A DNA stretch of 64,000 nucleotides from Gemmatimonas sp. (GTDB lineage: Bacteria; Gemmatimonadota; Gemmatimonadetes; Gemmatimonadales; Gemmatimonadaceae). The stretch's first letter is position 1. The number at the start of each line of letters is the position of its first letter. Positions 55,986 through 63,283 of this stretch are shown piece after piece. The notes beneath the pieces are model-generated. The model saw nothing but the letters and a program-made list of their open reading frames with translations. It made no database searches and was not told the origin of the DNA. A program made the translations under genes and the position numbers. The DNA lies in NCBI RefSeq assembly GCF_027531815.1, contig NZ_JAPZSK010000002.1:496001-560000 (forward strand). Reading direction: 5' to 3'.

Positions 55986-56025
55986 CACGAAGGGCCGCCA
56001 CCTGCTCAGGTCGCGGCCCTTCGTG
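55986..56025 (+). terminator. Hairpin downstream of the tRNA gene
   Basis: CACGAAGGGCCGC (55986-55998) pairs perfectly with GCGGCCCTTCGTG (56013-56025), with an inner ACCTG/CAGGT stem. It lies 10 bases after the tRNA and 24 bases before the converging gene's stop, so it can end transcription from both sides. The T-run is weak. Confidence 0.7.
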
Positions 56026-56048
56026 CGCTTGGGGGGTGCGTTCTCACC

Positions 56049-57170
56049 TCACCGCAGCACCACCTGCCGCACCGTGAGATCGTCAATCCGGTCCACGTCC
56101 ACGGCGACCCCGAGCCCCGGCGTGTCCCACGGCACGGTCACCATGCCGTCGGCGCTCATGGTCCACTCCGGCGTGACGATGTCGCGCGCCCAGTAGCGTG
56201 CGCTGGGCGACAGGTCCCCCGGCTTGGTGAACCCCGGCAGCGACGCCAGCGCTACGTTGCACGCGCGCCCAATGCCGCTCTCGAGCATCCCGCCGCACCA
56301 CACCGGGATCCCCGCACTCACGCAATAGTCGTGAATGGCCAGCGAACTGGTGAAGCCACCCACCCGCCCCGGCTTGATGTTGATGATGCGTCCCGAGTCG
56401 AGCGCGACCATGTCGCGTGCACGGTCCACCGACGTGATCGACTCGTCGAGACACAGCGGCGTGCGCAGCTGCCGCTGCAACGACGCGTGCTGCACGATGT
56501 CATCCCACGCCAGCGGCTGCTCGATCATCATGAGGTCGAGATCGTCGAGCTGCGCCAGCAGGTCGGCGTCCGACAGCTGATACGCATTGTTCGCGTCGGC
56601 CATGAGCGGGGCGTCGGGGCCGAGCGCCTCGCGTACGGCGCGCACGTACGCCACATCCTGACCGGGGGCGATCTTGATCTTTACCTTGCGGTAGCCCTCC
56701 GCGATCGCGGCGCGCGCCTTCTCCACCAGCGCCTCGGGCGACGACTGTATGCCCAGCGAAATTCCGGTGGCGATCTCCCGTCGTGTGCCCCCCAGCAGCT
56801 GCGCCAGCGGCACCCCCTGACGCGTGGCTTCCAGCACCCACATGCCCATCTCCACCGCAGCCTTGGCCATGAAGTTCCCGCGGAAGTCCTGCTCGAGCGC
56901 CGCGTGAATGTCGCGCGGATGAGCGAACAGGCGTCCGAGCACCCGCGGGGCGACCCACTGCGAGATGGCAATCCACGCCGTATCGATGGCCTCTTCGCGA
57001 TAGTTGGGCTCCTCGGGGGCGACGCCTTCACCCCATGCGGTCACGCCGTCGCCATCACGCAGTTCCAGCAGCGTGATGCGACGTTCCGATGTCGCCCCCG
57101 ACGAAATGCGAAAAGGTTCGCGCAATGGCAGGCGGATTTCACGCAGGGTGATCTGTTCGAGCGGAGCCAT
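56049..57170 (-). CDS. o-Succinylbenzoate synthase / N-succinylamino acid racemase (enolase superfamily)
   Basis: The 373-residue protein has the MenC/NSAR layout: a capping domain, then a barrel with catalytic lysines in KVKIKIAPGQD and IINIKPGRVGG and metal ligands in MADANNAY, EQPLAWDD and CLDESI. Family members make o-succinylbenzoate for menaquinone, racemise N-succinyl amino acids, or do both. Adjacent COG3375 GNAT and M20 genes, and the absence of other men genes, favour the racemase role. ATG 57170 is preferred over GTG 57176; no clear ribosome-binding site is seen. It lies 53 bases downstream of the GNAT gene on the same strand. Confidence 0.85.
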   Translation of the reverse strand: MAPLEQITLREIRLPLREPFRISSGATSERRITLLELRDGDGVTAWGEGVAPEEPNYREEAIDTAWIAISQWVAPRVLGRLFAHPRDIHAALEQDFRGNFMAKAAVEMGMWVLEATRQGVPLAQLLGGTRREIATGISLGIQSSPEALVEKARAAIAEGYRKVKIKIAPGQDVAYVRAVREALGPDAPLMADANNAYQLSDADLLAQLDDLDLMMIEQPLAWDDIVQHASLQRQLRTPLCLDESITSVDRARDMVALDSGRIINIKPGRVGGFTSSLAIHDYCVSAGIPVWCGGMLESGIGRACNVALASLPGFTKPGDLSPSARYWARDIVTPEWTMSADGMVTVPWDTPGLGVAVDVDRIDDLTVRQVVLR

Positions 57171-57223
57171 GGGCACGGGATTCGGAAGTGGAGGGAAGGA
57201 AAGCGGGCAGCACCGGCCAACGC

Positions 57224-58060
57224 TCAGCTGCGCGCCAACTCGTAGAAGGGCGAGGAGTCACCGGTAGCACGCTGGAACGCCTGCACGGTGTATCCACGGG
57301 CGAGGTAGTGTTGGAACGCCGCCCGCGTGGCCATTCGCCACGCCACGCGCTGCTCGTGCGTGAGCCGGGTATGGTCCACCGGCACGGCCACGCGCACCAC
57401 CTCCGCATCCGGGAACCCCGGCGTTTCGGGCAGCACACCGTCTGCCGCGACGCACACGACGGCGGTGCCCGTAGGCCGAACGAGCGGCACGGACGGCGTG
57501 GCCATTGTGAGATCCCACGCGGCAATCCATCGGTCCGTCTCCAGGGCGCCGTGCAACGGGCTGCCGGTGTTGCTGCCGTAGAGGTTCACCGCATACTCCG
57601 CCACGCGCGCTCCCAGGCGCATGAGGTTTAGATGGGCGTTCCGGGCCACCAGCGGGTCGAACGTCCAGTACATCGTACGCGCCCCCACCTGCAGACAGCG
57701 GGCGCGCTGGTACTGCTTGAGCCGTTCGCCCACCCGCCCGCCACGCGCCTCCGGGCGGACGGCCAGCATGTCCGACCAGTGCGCTATCGCACCGTGCCGC
57801 ACGCCGGTCAGGCCGTACACGAACCCCAGCATGCGGCCGCTGGGGCCGAACGCACCCGCACACACGCCCCCCATCTTTTGGCTTACCATGAGCATGGCCG
57901 GCGGGACCACTTCGGCGAAGCCCGGCCCCCAGATCTCGTCCTGCATGGCGACGCAGTCGGAATAGTCGTCCGCCGTGGTCAGTTCGCGAATCGCCACGCC
58001 GTCTGCGTAGGCGATCGCGGTATCGGTGGGGTGCGGGATGGCGCGGGGAGAATCGGACAT
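57224..58060 (-). CDS. COG3375-type GNAT acyltransferase, probable amino-acid N-succinyltransferase
   Basis: The 278-residue protein has a GNAT core: EIWGPGFAEVVPPAML, LGFVYGLTG, HWSDMLAVRPEARGGRVGERLK (acyl-CoA pyrophosphate loop) and YWTFDPLVARNAHLNLMRLGARVAEYAVNLYG, the COG3375 hallmark. Known members next to N-succinylamino acid racemases succinylate D-amino acids with succinyl-CoA. The length exceeds a minimal GNAT by about 120 residues, the C-terminal extension being typical of this group. A CATCTT just upstream of ATG 58060 resembles the TANNTT start pattern. It diverges from the M20 gene across a repeat-rich control region. Confidence 0.8.
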   Translation of the reverse strand: MSDSPRAIPHPTDTAIAYADGVAIRELTTADDYSDCVAMQDEIWGPGFAEVVPPAMLMVSQKMGGVCAGAFGPSGRMLGFVYGLTGVRHGAIAHWSDMLAVRPEARGGRVGERLKQYQRARCLQVGARTMYWTFDPLVARNAHLNLMRLGARVAEYAVNLYGSNTGSPLHGALETDRWIAAWDLTMATPSVPLVRPTGTAVVCVAADGVLPETPGFPDAEVVRVAVPVDHTRLTHEQRVAWRMATRAAFQHYLARGYTVQAFQRATGDSSPFYELARS

Positions 58061-58168
58061 GACGGAAAGATGTCAGCGGGCGCAGACCCGCGTGGGGATG
58101 GCCCCGCGGCAATCCGCTGGCCGTCCGTGCGATCGACGGATACGTTGGCGCAGCACCCACCGTGAGAG

Positions 58169-58283
58169 GCGATGCCGATGGTCTCGGCATCGCTTGGTAT
58201 ACATCGTCAGCACGAGCGTGTCCACCATGGCGATGACTCGAGACGTCATCGACCAGGGGCGACACACCGGGGCAACCCCCGGT
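58169..58283. promoter_or_regulatory. Divergent control region with three inverted repeats
   Basis: Within the 267-base GNAT/M20 divergent gap are three perfect inverted repeats: GCGATGCCGA/TCGGCATCGC (58169-58193), CGATGAC/GTCATCG (58231-58251) and ACCGGGG/CCCCGGT (58266-58283). A TATACAT (58198-58204) between the first two could be a -10 element. Confidence 0.45.
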
Positions 58284-58327
58284 CATGTGCTGCGCGGCCC
58301 CGGCGCGTCCCATTCCCGCACTCCCTT

Positions 58328-59545
58328 ATGACCTGCGACATCTCCGACCTCACCACCGTTCCGGCCGCCGTGCTGGCGCTGTTCACCGAGGCGCAGCGCG
58401 ACGGCTTGCTCGATCTGCGCCGTGACCTGCACGCGCACCCGGAACTCGCGTTTCAGGAGTCCCGCACGAGTGCCGTGCTCGAGCGGGCGCTCGGTCTGGC
58501 CAATCCGGTCAGTGTGCAGCGCGTTGCCGGCACGGGGCTGGTGGCCCGCATCCGCGGGCGCGATCCCCACGCTCCGGTGGTCGCCGTGCGCGGCGATATC
58601 GACGCCTTGCCCATTCACGAGGCCACCGGGCTGCCGTACGCCTCGCAGCACGCCGGGGTCATGCACGCCTGCGGGCACGATGTGCACGCCACCTGGGCCG
58701 TTGGCGCGGCATGGTTGCTGGCGCAGCAACCGGCAGCGGGCGACGTGCTCGTGGTGCTGCAGCCCGCCGAGGAAACCGGAGAGGGAGCCGCCGCCATCCT
58801 GGCCGCCGGCGCGCTCGACGAGGTGGTCGCCATCTTCGGGGCGCATGTCGATCGGCGTTTTCCGGTGGGGCAGGTGGTCGCTCAGGCGGGTTCGCTTGCC
58901 GCCGCCGCCGATACCTTCTCCATCGTCCTGCACGGGCGTGGCGCGCACGGCGCGCGACCCCACGAGTCGGCCGACCCCGTGCTGGGCGCCGGCATTCTCA
59001 TCGCGGCCTTGCAGGGCGTGGTCGCACGCCGCGTGAACCCCTCCGTGCCGGCCGTCCTCACCGTGGCCACGATGCAGGCGGGCACGGCCCCGAACGTCAT
59101 CCCGGAAAGCGCGCGCATTGGAGGTACCCTGCGTGCCACCGACCCGGTGACCCGGGCCCTGCTCGCCGACGAACTCCGGCAGGTGGCGCACGGCATCGCG
59201 GCGGCACACCGCCTCACGGCGGAGGTCGACGTCGAGCTCGGTCCACCGCCCATCGTGAATCCCGAACAGGCGGCCGGGTGGGCTCGTGAGGCGGCCGTCC
59301 GGTTGCTGGGGCACGACGCTGTGGTGCCGCTGGGCATCACCAACATGGGGGGCGAGGACTTCGCCTACTACATGGAGCGCATCCCCGGGGCCTTTCTGCG
59401 TATCGGGGCACGCGAACCGCACGGCGACCCCACACCGGCGCACACACCGCAGTTCTTCGCGGCCGATGGCAGCGTGTTCGTGGGAGCCGCGGTGCTCGCC
59501 GAAACCGCGCGCGTCGCGTCGGCGGTGTTTGCGGCGCCGCGGTAG
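58328..59545 (+). CDS. M20-family amidohydrolase, probable N-acyl (succinyl) amino acid hydrolase
   Basis: The 405-residue protein is a dinuclear-metal peptidase/deacylase of the M20D type. Motifs in order: LRRDLHAHPELAFQE, VRGDIDALPIHE, HACGHDVHAT, PAEETGEGAAAIL with the catalytic glutamate, GRGAHGARPHES in the lid domain, and GGEDFAYY. There is no signal peptide. Beside an NSAR-like enzyme and a succinyltransferase, removal of succinate from N-succinyl-L-amino acids is the natural proposal, but IAA- or hippurate-type substrates are possible. ATG 58328 is chosen; the extension to 58172 overlaps the control region. Confidence 0.85.
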   Translation: MTCDISDLTTVPAAVLALFTEAQRDGLLDLRRDLHAHPELAFQESRTSAVLERALGLANPVSVQRVAGTGLVARIRGRDPHAPVVAVRGDIDALPIHEATGLPYASQHAGVMHACGHDVHATWAVGAAWLLAQQPAAGDVLVVLQPAEETGEGAAAILAAGALDEVVAIFGAHVDRRFPVGQVVAQAGSLAAAADTFSIVLHGRGAHGARPHESADPVLGAGILIAALQGVVARRVNPSVPAVLTVATMQAGTAPNVIPESARIGGTLRATDPVTRALLADELRQVAHGIAAAHRLTAEVDVELGPPPIVNPEQAAGWAREAAVRLLGHDAVVPLGITNMGGEDFAYYMERIPGAFLRIGAREPHGDPTPAHTPQFFAADGSVFVGAAVLAETARVASAVFAAPR

Positions 59546-59552
59546 TCGCCGA

Positions 59553-60098
59553 CTACCAGCGCACCTGGGCAAGCACGGCGGCACTCCCGCTCGCCGTCGT
59601 GCTGACCTCGGCGGCGTTGACCAGCATCACAGACGCGCCGGCAGCTTCCCGCCCCGCCGCGACATCGGTGTCCAGCTCGGTCTGCAGGGTGGTGGTCGCC
59701 AGCGCCTTGGCGGCATCGAGCGAGGGCGCCTGCACCAGCAGCGTCCCCTGCACGCCAAACTCCCCCCCCTCCCGCCGGTATCCCACGAGGAAGCGGGTAA
59801 GGGCGGGGGCGCTCGCCACACGGCGACCCATCCAGGGAGCGGCGCGCGGTGCCGGTTCGCCAAGACGCACCAGACTCGCCGCACGCAGGGTGTAGTCGCG
59901 GCCGCTCCGATACCCGCTGGCCGGGGGCGCGTCGGTCACGGTTACCAGATACGGCAGGCCGAAAGGCGACGTGGCCAGCGCCTTTTCGTCCACCCGACGG
60001 ATGGTGCCGCGTACCGGTACGCCGGAAAACTCAAACTGCACGACGTCGCCGGGACCGAGGTCCTGCTCCGGGTCGGAAGGCATGGCCAAGCGATGCAT
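59553..60098 (-). CDS. Hypothetical protein, two-part beta-rich
   Basis: The 181-residue protein is not recognised. The first part (residues about 10-75) is beta-rich, DVVQFEFSGVPVRGTIRRVDEKALATS, resembling a small beta-barrel that could bind nucleic acid or a ligand. The second (about 90-181) has a TRFLVGYRREGGEFGVQGTLLVQAPSLDAAKALATTTL segment, which looks like an alpha/beta ferredoxin-type fold. There are no signal or membrane segments. Codon use (GC-rich third positions) supports coding. Possible starts are ATG 60098 and ATG 60083. It converges with the M20 gene 7 bases away and follows the diguanylate cyclase gene. Confidence 0.6.
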   Translation of the reverse strand: MHRLAMPSDPEQDLGPGDVVQFEFSGVPVRGTIRRVDEKALATSPFGLPYLVTVTDAPPASGYRSGRDYTLRAASLVRLGEPAPRAAPWMGRRVASAPALTRFLVGYRREGGEFGVQGTLLVQAPSLDAAKALATTTLQTELDTDVAAGREAAGASVMLVNAAEVSTTASGSAAVLAQVRW

Positions 60099-60152
60099 GC
60101 CGGGAGTGTCGGCACGCCGTCAGACCGTCTGAAGCGGCTGGGGCGCCCGCCG

Positions 60153-61115
60153 CTACACCTGGGCGGCGCTGGAATCCGCGCGCTGCACCTTCTCGCGGTA
60201 CATGTCGGCGTCGGCCATGGCCAGCAGTTCGGGGGCACTGACCCCGTCTACCGGAGACATGGCGCAGCCGATGCTGGCGGCTAGTGGCACCACGGCGCTG
60301 CCCTCGTGCCCAAAGGGGCGCTGGAGCGACGCCTCGATGGACGCCTTGACGTGGGCGAGGTCGCGGTCGCTCCTGACATCGGGGAGCAGCACCACGAACT
60401 CGTCGCCCCCCAGACGGGCGACCGCATCGGAGCGCCGCACGCACTGCACCAGCCGATCCGCCACCACGCGCAGCAGCCGATCTCCCAACGCATGTCCGTG
60501 ACGGTCGTTCACCTCCTTGAAGCCGTCGAGGTCGATGAAGAGCACCCCGGTGTTGCGGTGGTATCGCGTGCCGAAGGCCAGCGCACGCTCCAACTGGTCG
60601 AGGAAAAGCGCCCGGTTGGCGAGGCCGGTCAGGGGATCGTGCGTGGCCCGGTGGGACGCGTCCACGCGCGCCGCTTCAAGCGCGGCCAGCCGCCGCTGAC
60701 GCTCAATGGCAAAGGTCAGCGACCGCGCGAGGTGAACCGGTGGCAGGTGCTGCTTGTCGTGACACTCGTGCGCTCCCGCTCGCAGGGCGCGCACGGCCAG
60801 CACATCATCGAGTGCCCGGGCATACACGACCACCGGAACCGTGGGGGCGGCCCCGCGGATCCCGGCCAGGGTGGCCAGCCCCGACGCATCATCCACGTCG
60901 AGCTCCAGCACCACCGCATCGTAGGACTGCTCGAGCAGCAGCCGGATGGCACCCGAGAGCGATGGCACACAATCCACGCGCACGTCGAACTCCCGATGCG
61001 CCGCCAGGGACGCCTCGGAACGTCGGGCGGCCACCGGGTCGTTCTCCACCAGCAGCACGCGCAGGCGCGCGCGCCCCGCCAACCGGCCGGGTGGAGACGG
61101 TACCGGTGCCGTCAT
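60153..61115 (-). CDS. Diguanylate cyclase with degenerate receiver domain
   Basis: The 320-residue protein has an N-terminal receiver-like domain (residues about 17-140) and a GGDEF domain (about 155-315). GGDEF is intact at 236-240 with an upstream RxxD inhibitory site (227-230), so it should make cyclic di-GMP with feedback control. In the receiver, the phosphoacceptor position carries Glu71 (VVLELDVDD) instead of Asp, and the acidic pair reads Glu-Asn, so phosphorylation seems unlikely. ATG 61115 has GAGG 6 bases upstream. It diverges from the peroxiredoxin gene with 39 bases between starts. Confidence 0.85.
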   Translation of the reverse strand: MTAPVPSPPGRLAGRARLRVLLVENDPVAARRSEASLAAHREFDVRVDCVPSLSGAIRLLLEQSYDAVVLELDVDDASGLATLAGIRGAAPTVPVVVYARALDDVLAVRALRAGAHECHDKQHLPPVHLARSLTFAIERQRRLAALEAARVDASHRATHDPLTGLANRALFLDQLERALAFGTRYHRNTGVLFIDLDGFKEVNDRHGHALGDRLLRVVADRLVQCVRRSDAVARLGGDEFVVLLPDVRSDRDLAHVKASIEASLQRPFGHEGSAVVPLAASIGCAMSPVDGVSAPELLAMADADMYREKVQRADSSAAQV

Positions 61116-61154
61116 GGCCGCCTCATCACAAAAATCCCTCTCCAGGAGTTTTGC

Positions 61155-61631
61155 ATGTCTTCCGAAGCCCCGTCTGCAGTGACCGCGGGAACGCAGGCGC
61201 CCGATTTCTCCCTGCCGTCCACCGCCAACACGATCGTCTCCCTGGCCAGCTTCCAATCACACAAAGCTGTCCTGCTTGCCTTTTTCCCCAAGGCGTTCAC
61301 CAGCGTATGCACCAGCGAATTGTGTGCCTTCAGTGATGACTTCGATGCCTTCGCCGGTCTGAACGTGGAAGTGCTGCCCATTTCGGTGGATCCGGTTGAG
61401 GTGCTGCAGCAATTTCGCGACGCACACGGCATGCGCGTGCAGCTCCTGTCCGACGTCGGCGGCGCCGTGGCGCGGCAGTTCGGGGCCATGTGGACCGACG
61501 GACTCATCGCCAATCGGGCATACTTTCTGATCGACCGGGCCGGCGTGGTGCAGTGGGCGCACATCGAGCAGCATCCTGGACTGCGGCGGGAGAATGAGGA
61601 AATCTTCGAGAAGATCAAGTCTGTGACCTGA
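61155..61631 (+). CDS. Peroxiredoxin (AhpC/TSA family, BCP/AhpE-like)
   Basis: The 158-residue protein reduces peroxides in the cytosol. APDFSLPS, the peroxidatic Cys52 in AFTSVCTSELC and DRAGVVQWAHI match one- and two-cysteine Prx folds. Cys57, five residues later, could be the resolving cysteine as in BCP-type proteins. Length is normal (about 150-160). CCAGGAG lies 6 bases before ATG 61155. A much longer in-frame ORF upstream, antisense to the cyclase gene, was rejected. It stands alone, with the two-component genes following on the same strand. Confidence 0.9.
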   Translation: MSSEAPSAVTAGTQAPDFSLPSTANTIVSLASFQSHKAVLLAFFPKAFTSVCTSELCAFSDDFDAFAGLNVEVLPISVDPVEVLQQFRDAHGMRVQLLSDVGGAVARQFGAMWTDGLIANRAYFLIDRAGVVQWAHIEQHPGLRRENEEIFEKIKSVT

Positions 61632-61674
61632 GATGGATCCGTTCGGTCAGCTTGTCCGACGTTCTGGGTAGGCC

Positions 61675-61680
61675 TACCTT
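61675..61680 (+). promoter_or_regulatory. Putative -10 element TACCTT before the histidine kinase
   Basis: TACCTT fits the TANNTT pattern. Initiation near 61687 would place a 20-codon ORF (61695-61757) first, whose stop overlaps the GTG start of the kinase gene. Confidence 0.3.
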
Positions 61681-61753
61681 GCGGTGGTGGTCCCATGAAC
61701 CCCGCGCGAAGCAGCGCGGGCGGCGGGGCCGCGCTTCCCCCGCGCCCGATGCC

Positions 61754-63283
61754 GTGACTCCCACACCTTCGTCAGCAACCCTCCCGGATTTCGTGCGCCT
61801 GCTGGCGGCGGCTGACGGCGCGACCCACGGAATCGCCGCCGTGCTCGAGCACCTCGCCCCGGCGATCGGCGTCGAACGGCTTACACTCGATACGGCGAAC
61901 GGCGCCGCGGACCCCGGTGCAGTACCGGGAACGGGTGAGGGCCCAGAGGCCCGGCGGGCTCTGGTGCCCGTCATGGCCGGCGAGACCCGGGTCGGCACGC
62001 TCATCGTGCATGGCAAGAGGGTGCTGCCCCCCCAGGCCACGACCCTCGTGGACGATGTGGCCGCGCTGCTCGCGGTGGCCATCAGCCGTGACGCCTACCT
62101 GCATGATCTCGAGCAGGAGCTGACCGCCCGCGTGAGTGAAGTCGCCGATCAGCGCGCGTTCATCGAGTGCATCGTCGATTCGCTCCCCCTCGGCCTGTAC
62201 GTGGTGGACCGGGAGTTCCGCATTCAGGCGTGGAATCACAAGCGCGAAACCGGCCTCCAGGGCGTCGCGCGCGCCGATGCCGTGGGGCGATCGATCTTCG
62301 AGGTGCTGCACCGCCAGCCCGCGGCCCTGCTCAGGAAGGAGTTCGACGAGGTGTTCGCCTCCGGTCGCCTGCAGCAGTTCCAGATGGAGAGCAACGCGTT
62401 CGGAACCACCCGGACCTTCCGCATCTCCAAGATTCCCATGCGGATGGGTGGGCGCGACGTCACCCACGTCATCACCATCGGGGAGGACATCACCGACTGG
62501 CGGGCAGCGCTCGACCGCACCGCGCAGGCCGAGAAGCTGGCGGCACTGGGGCAGTTGGCGGCGGGCGTCATGCACGAAATCAACAACCCGCTGGCCACAA
62601 TCGCCGCGTGCGCAGAGTCCATGGCGATGCAGGCGGAGACCGGCACGGGTGTTCCGCCGGCCGAGCTCCTGCACATCATCGACCTCGAGGTGCAGCGCTG
62701 CAAGAAGATCGTGAACGGCCTGCTCGATTTCTCGCGACCCAAGGCGCTGGGACGTGAATCGCTGGATCTCAACACCGTGGTGCAGCAGGGGCTCTTTCTG
62801 CTGCAGCACCATCCGCGCTTCAAGCGGGTCAAGGTTATCACCGAACTCGAGGCCAACCGCCCGCTCATGGTGGAGGGTGACGCCGATCAGCTGGTGCAAG
62901 TGCTCATCGCCCTCGCGATGAACGCGCTCGACGCTTCCCCCGAGCAGGGGCGTGTCGTCATCCGGACGCGGTTCGCCCATGCCGCCGACCTGCTGCAGGC
63001 GGTGTTCGAAGTGGAAGACGACGGGCCGGGGATCCCGCGCACGCTGCAGGCCAAGGTGTTCGAGCCGTTCTTCACCACCAAGGCCCCGGGGCAGGGGACC
63101 GGCCTCGGACTGGCCATCTGCTACGGCATCGTGGTGGACCACGGCGGCACGTTGGAGCTCGTTTCCGCAGAGGGACAGGGGGCCAACTTCCGCGTGTCCC
63201 TGCCCGTGCTCGGCACCGCAGGCAATGCGGCCCGCGACGCCCTCGGTACGCTCGCGGCGGTCAACGCGGCGGAGCAGCCATGA
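61754..63283 (+). CDS. NtrB-like sensor histidine kinase
   Basis: The 509-residue cytosolic kinase has a GAF-like N-terminal part (about residues 12-105), a PAS domain (about 130-250, SLPLGLYVVDREFRIQAWN), and a HisKA/HATPase core. The H-box is GVMHEINNPLATI with phosphoacceptor His274. ATP-binding N, G1, F and G2 motifs appear as AMNALDAS, EDDGPGIP, FEPFFTTK and GTGLGLAI. GTG 61754 is preferred; a TTG at 61652 lies upstream of the putative promoter and adds an arginine-rich, unlikely extension. Its stop overlaps the response-regulator start (ATGA). No ligand is evident. Confidence 0.85.
   Translation: MTPTPSSATLPDFVRLLAAADGATHGIAAVLEHLAPAIGVERLTLDTANGAADPGAVPGTGEGPEARRALVPVMAGETRVGTLIVHGKRVLPPQATTLVDDVAALLAVAISRDAYLHDLEQELTARVSEVADQRAFIECIVDSLPLGLYVVDREFRIQAWNHKRETGLQGVARADAVGRSIFEVLHRQPAALLRKEFDEVFASGRLQQFQMESNAFGTTRTFRISKIPMRMGGRDVTHVITIGEDITDWRAALDRTAQAEKLAALGQLAAGVMHEINNPLATIAACAESMAMQAETGTGVPPAELLHIIDLEVQRCKKIVNGLLDFSRPKALGRESLDLNTVVQQGLFLLQHHPRFKRVKVITELEANRPLMVEGDADQLVQVLIALAMNALDASPEQGRVVIRTRFAHAADLLQAVFEVEDDGPGIPRTLQAKVFEPFFTTKAPGQGTGLGLAICYGIVVDHGGTLELVSAEGQGANFRVSLPVLGTAGNAARDALGTLAAVNAAEQP

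Noticed and set aside
56049-57170. Plain menaquinone gene menC
   Set aside because: Not excluded biochemically, but no other men gene is present, and the GNAT and M20 neighbours fit N-succinylamino acid racemase better.
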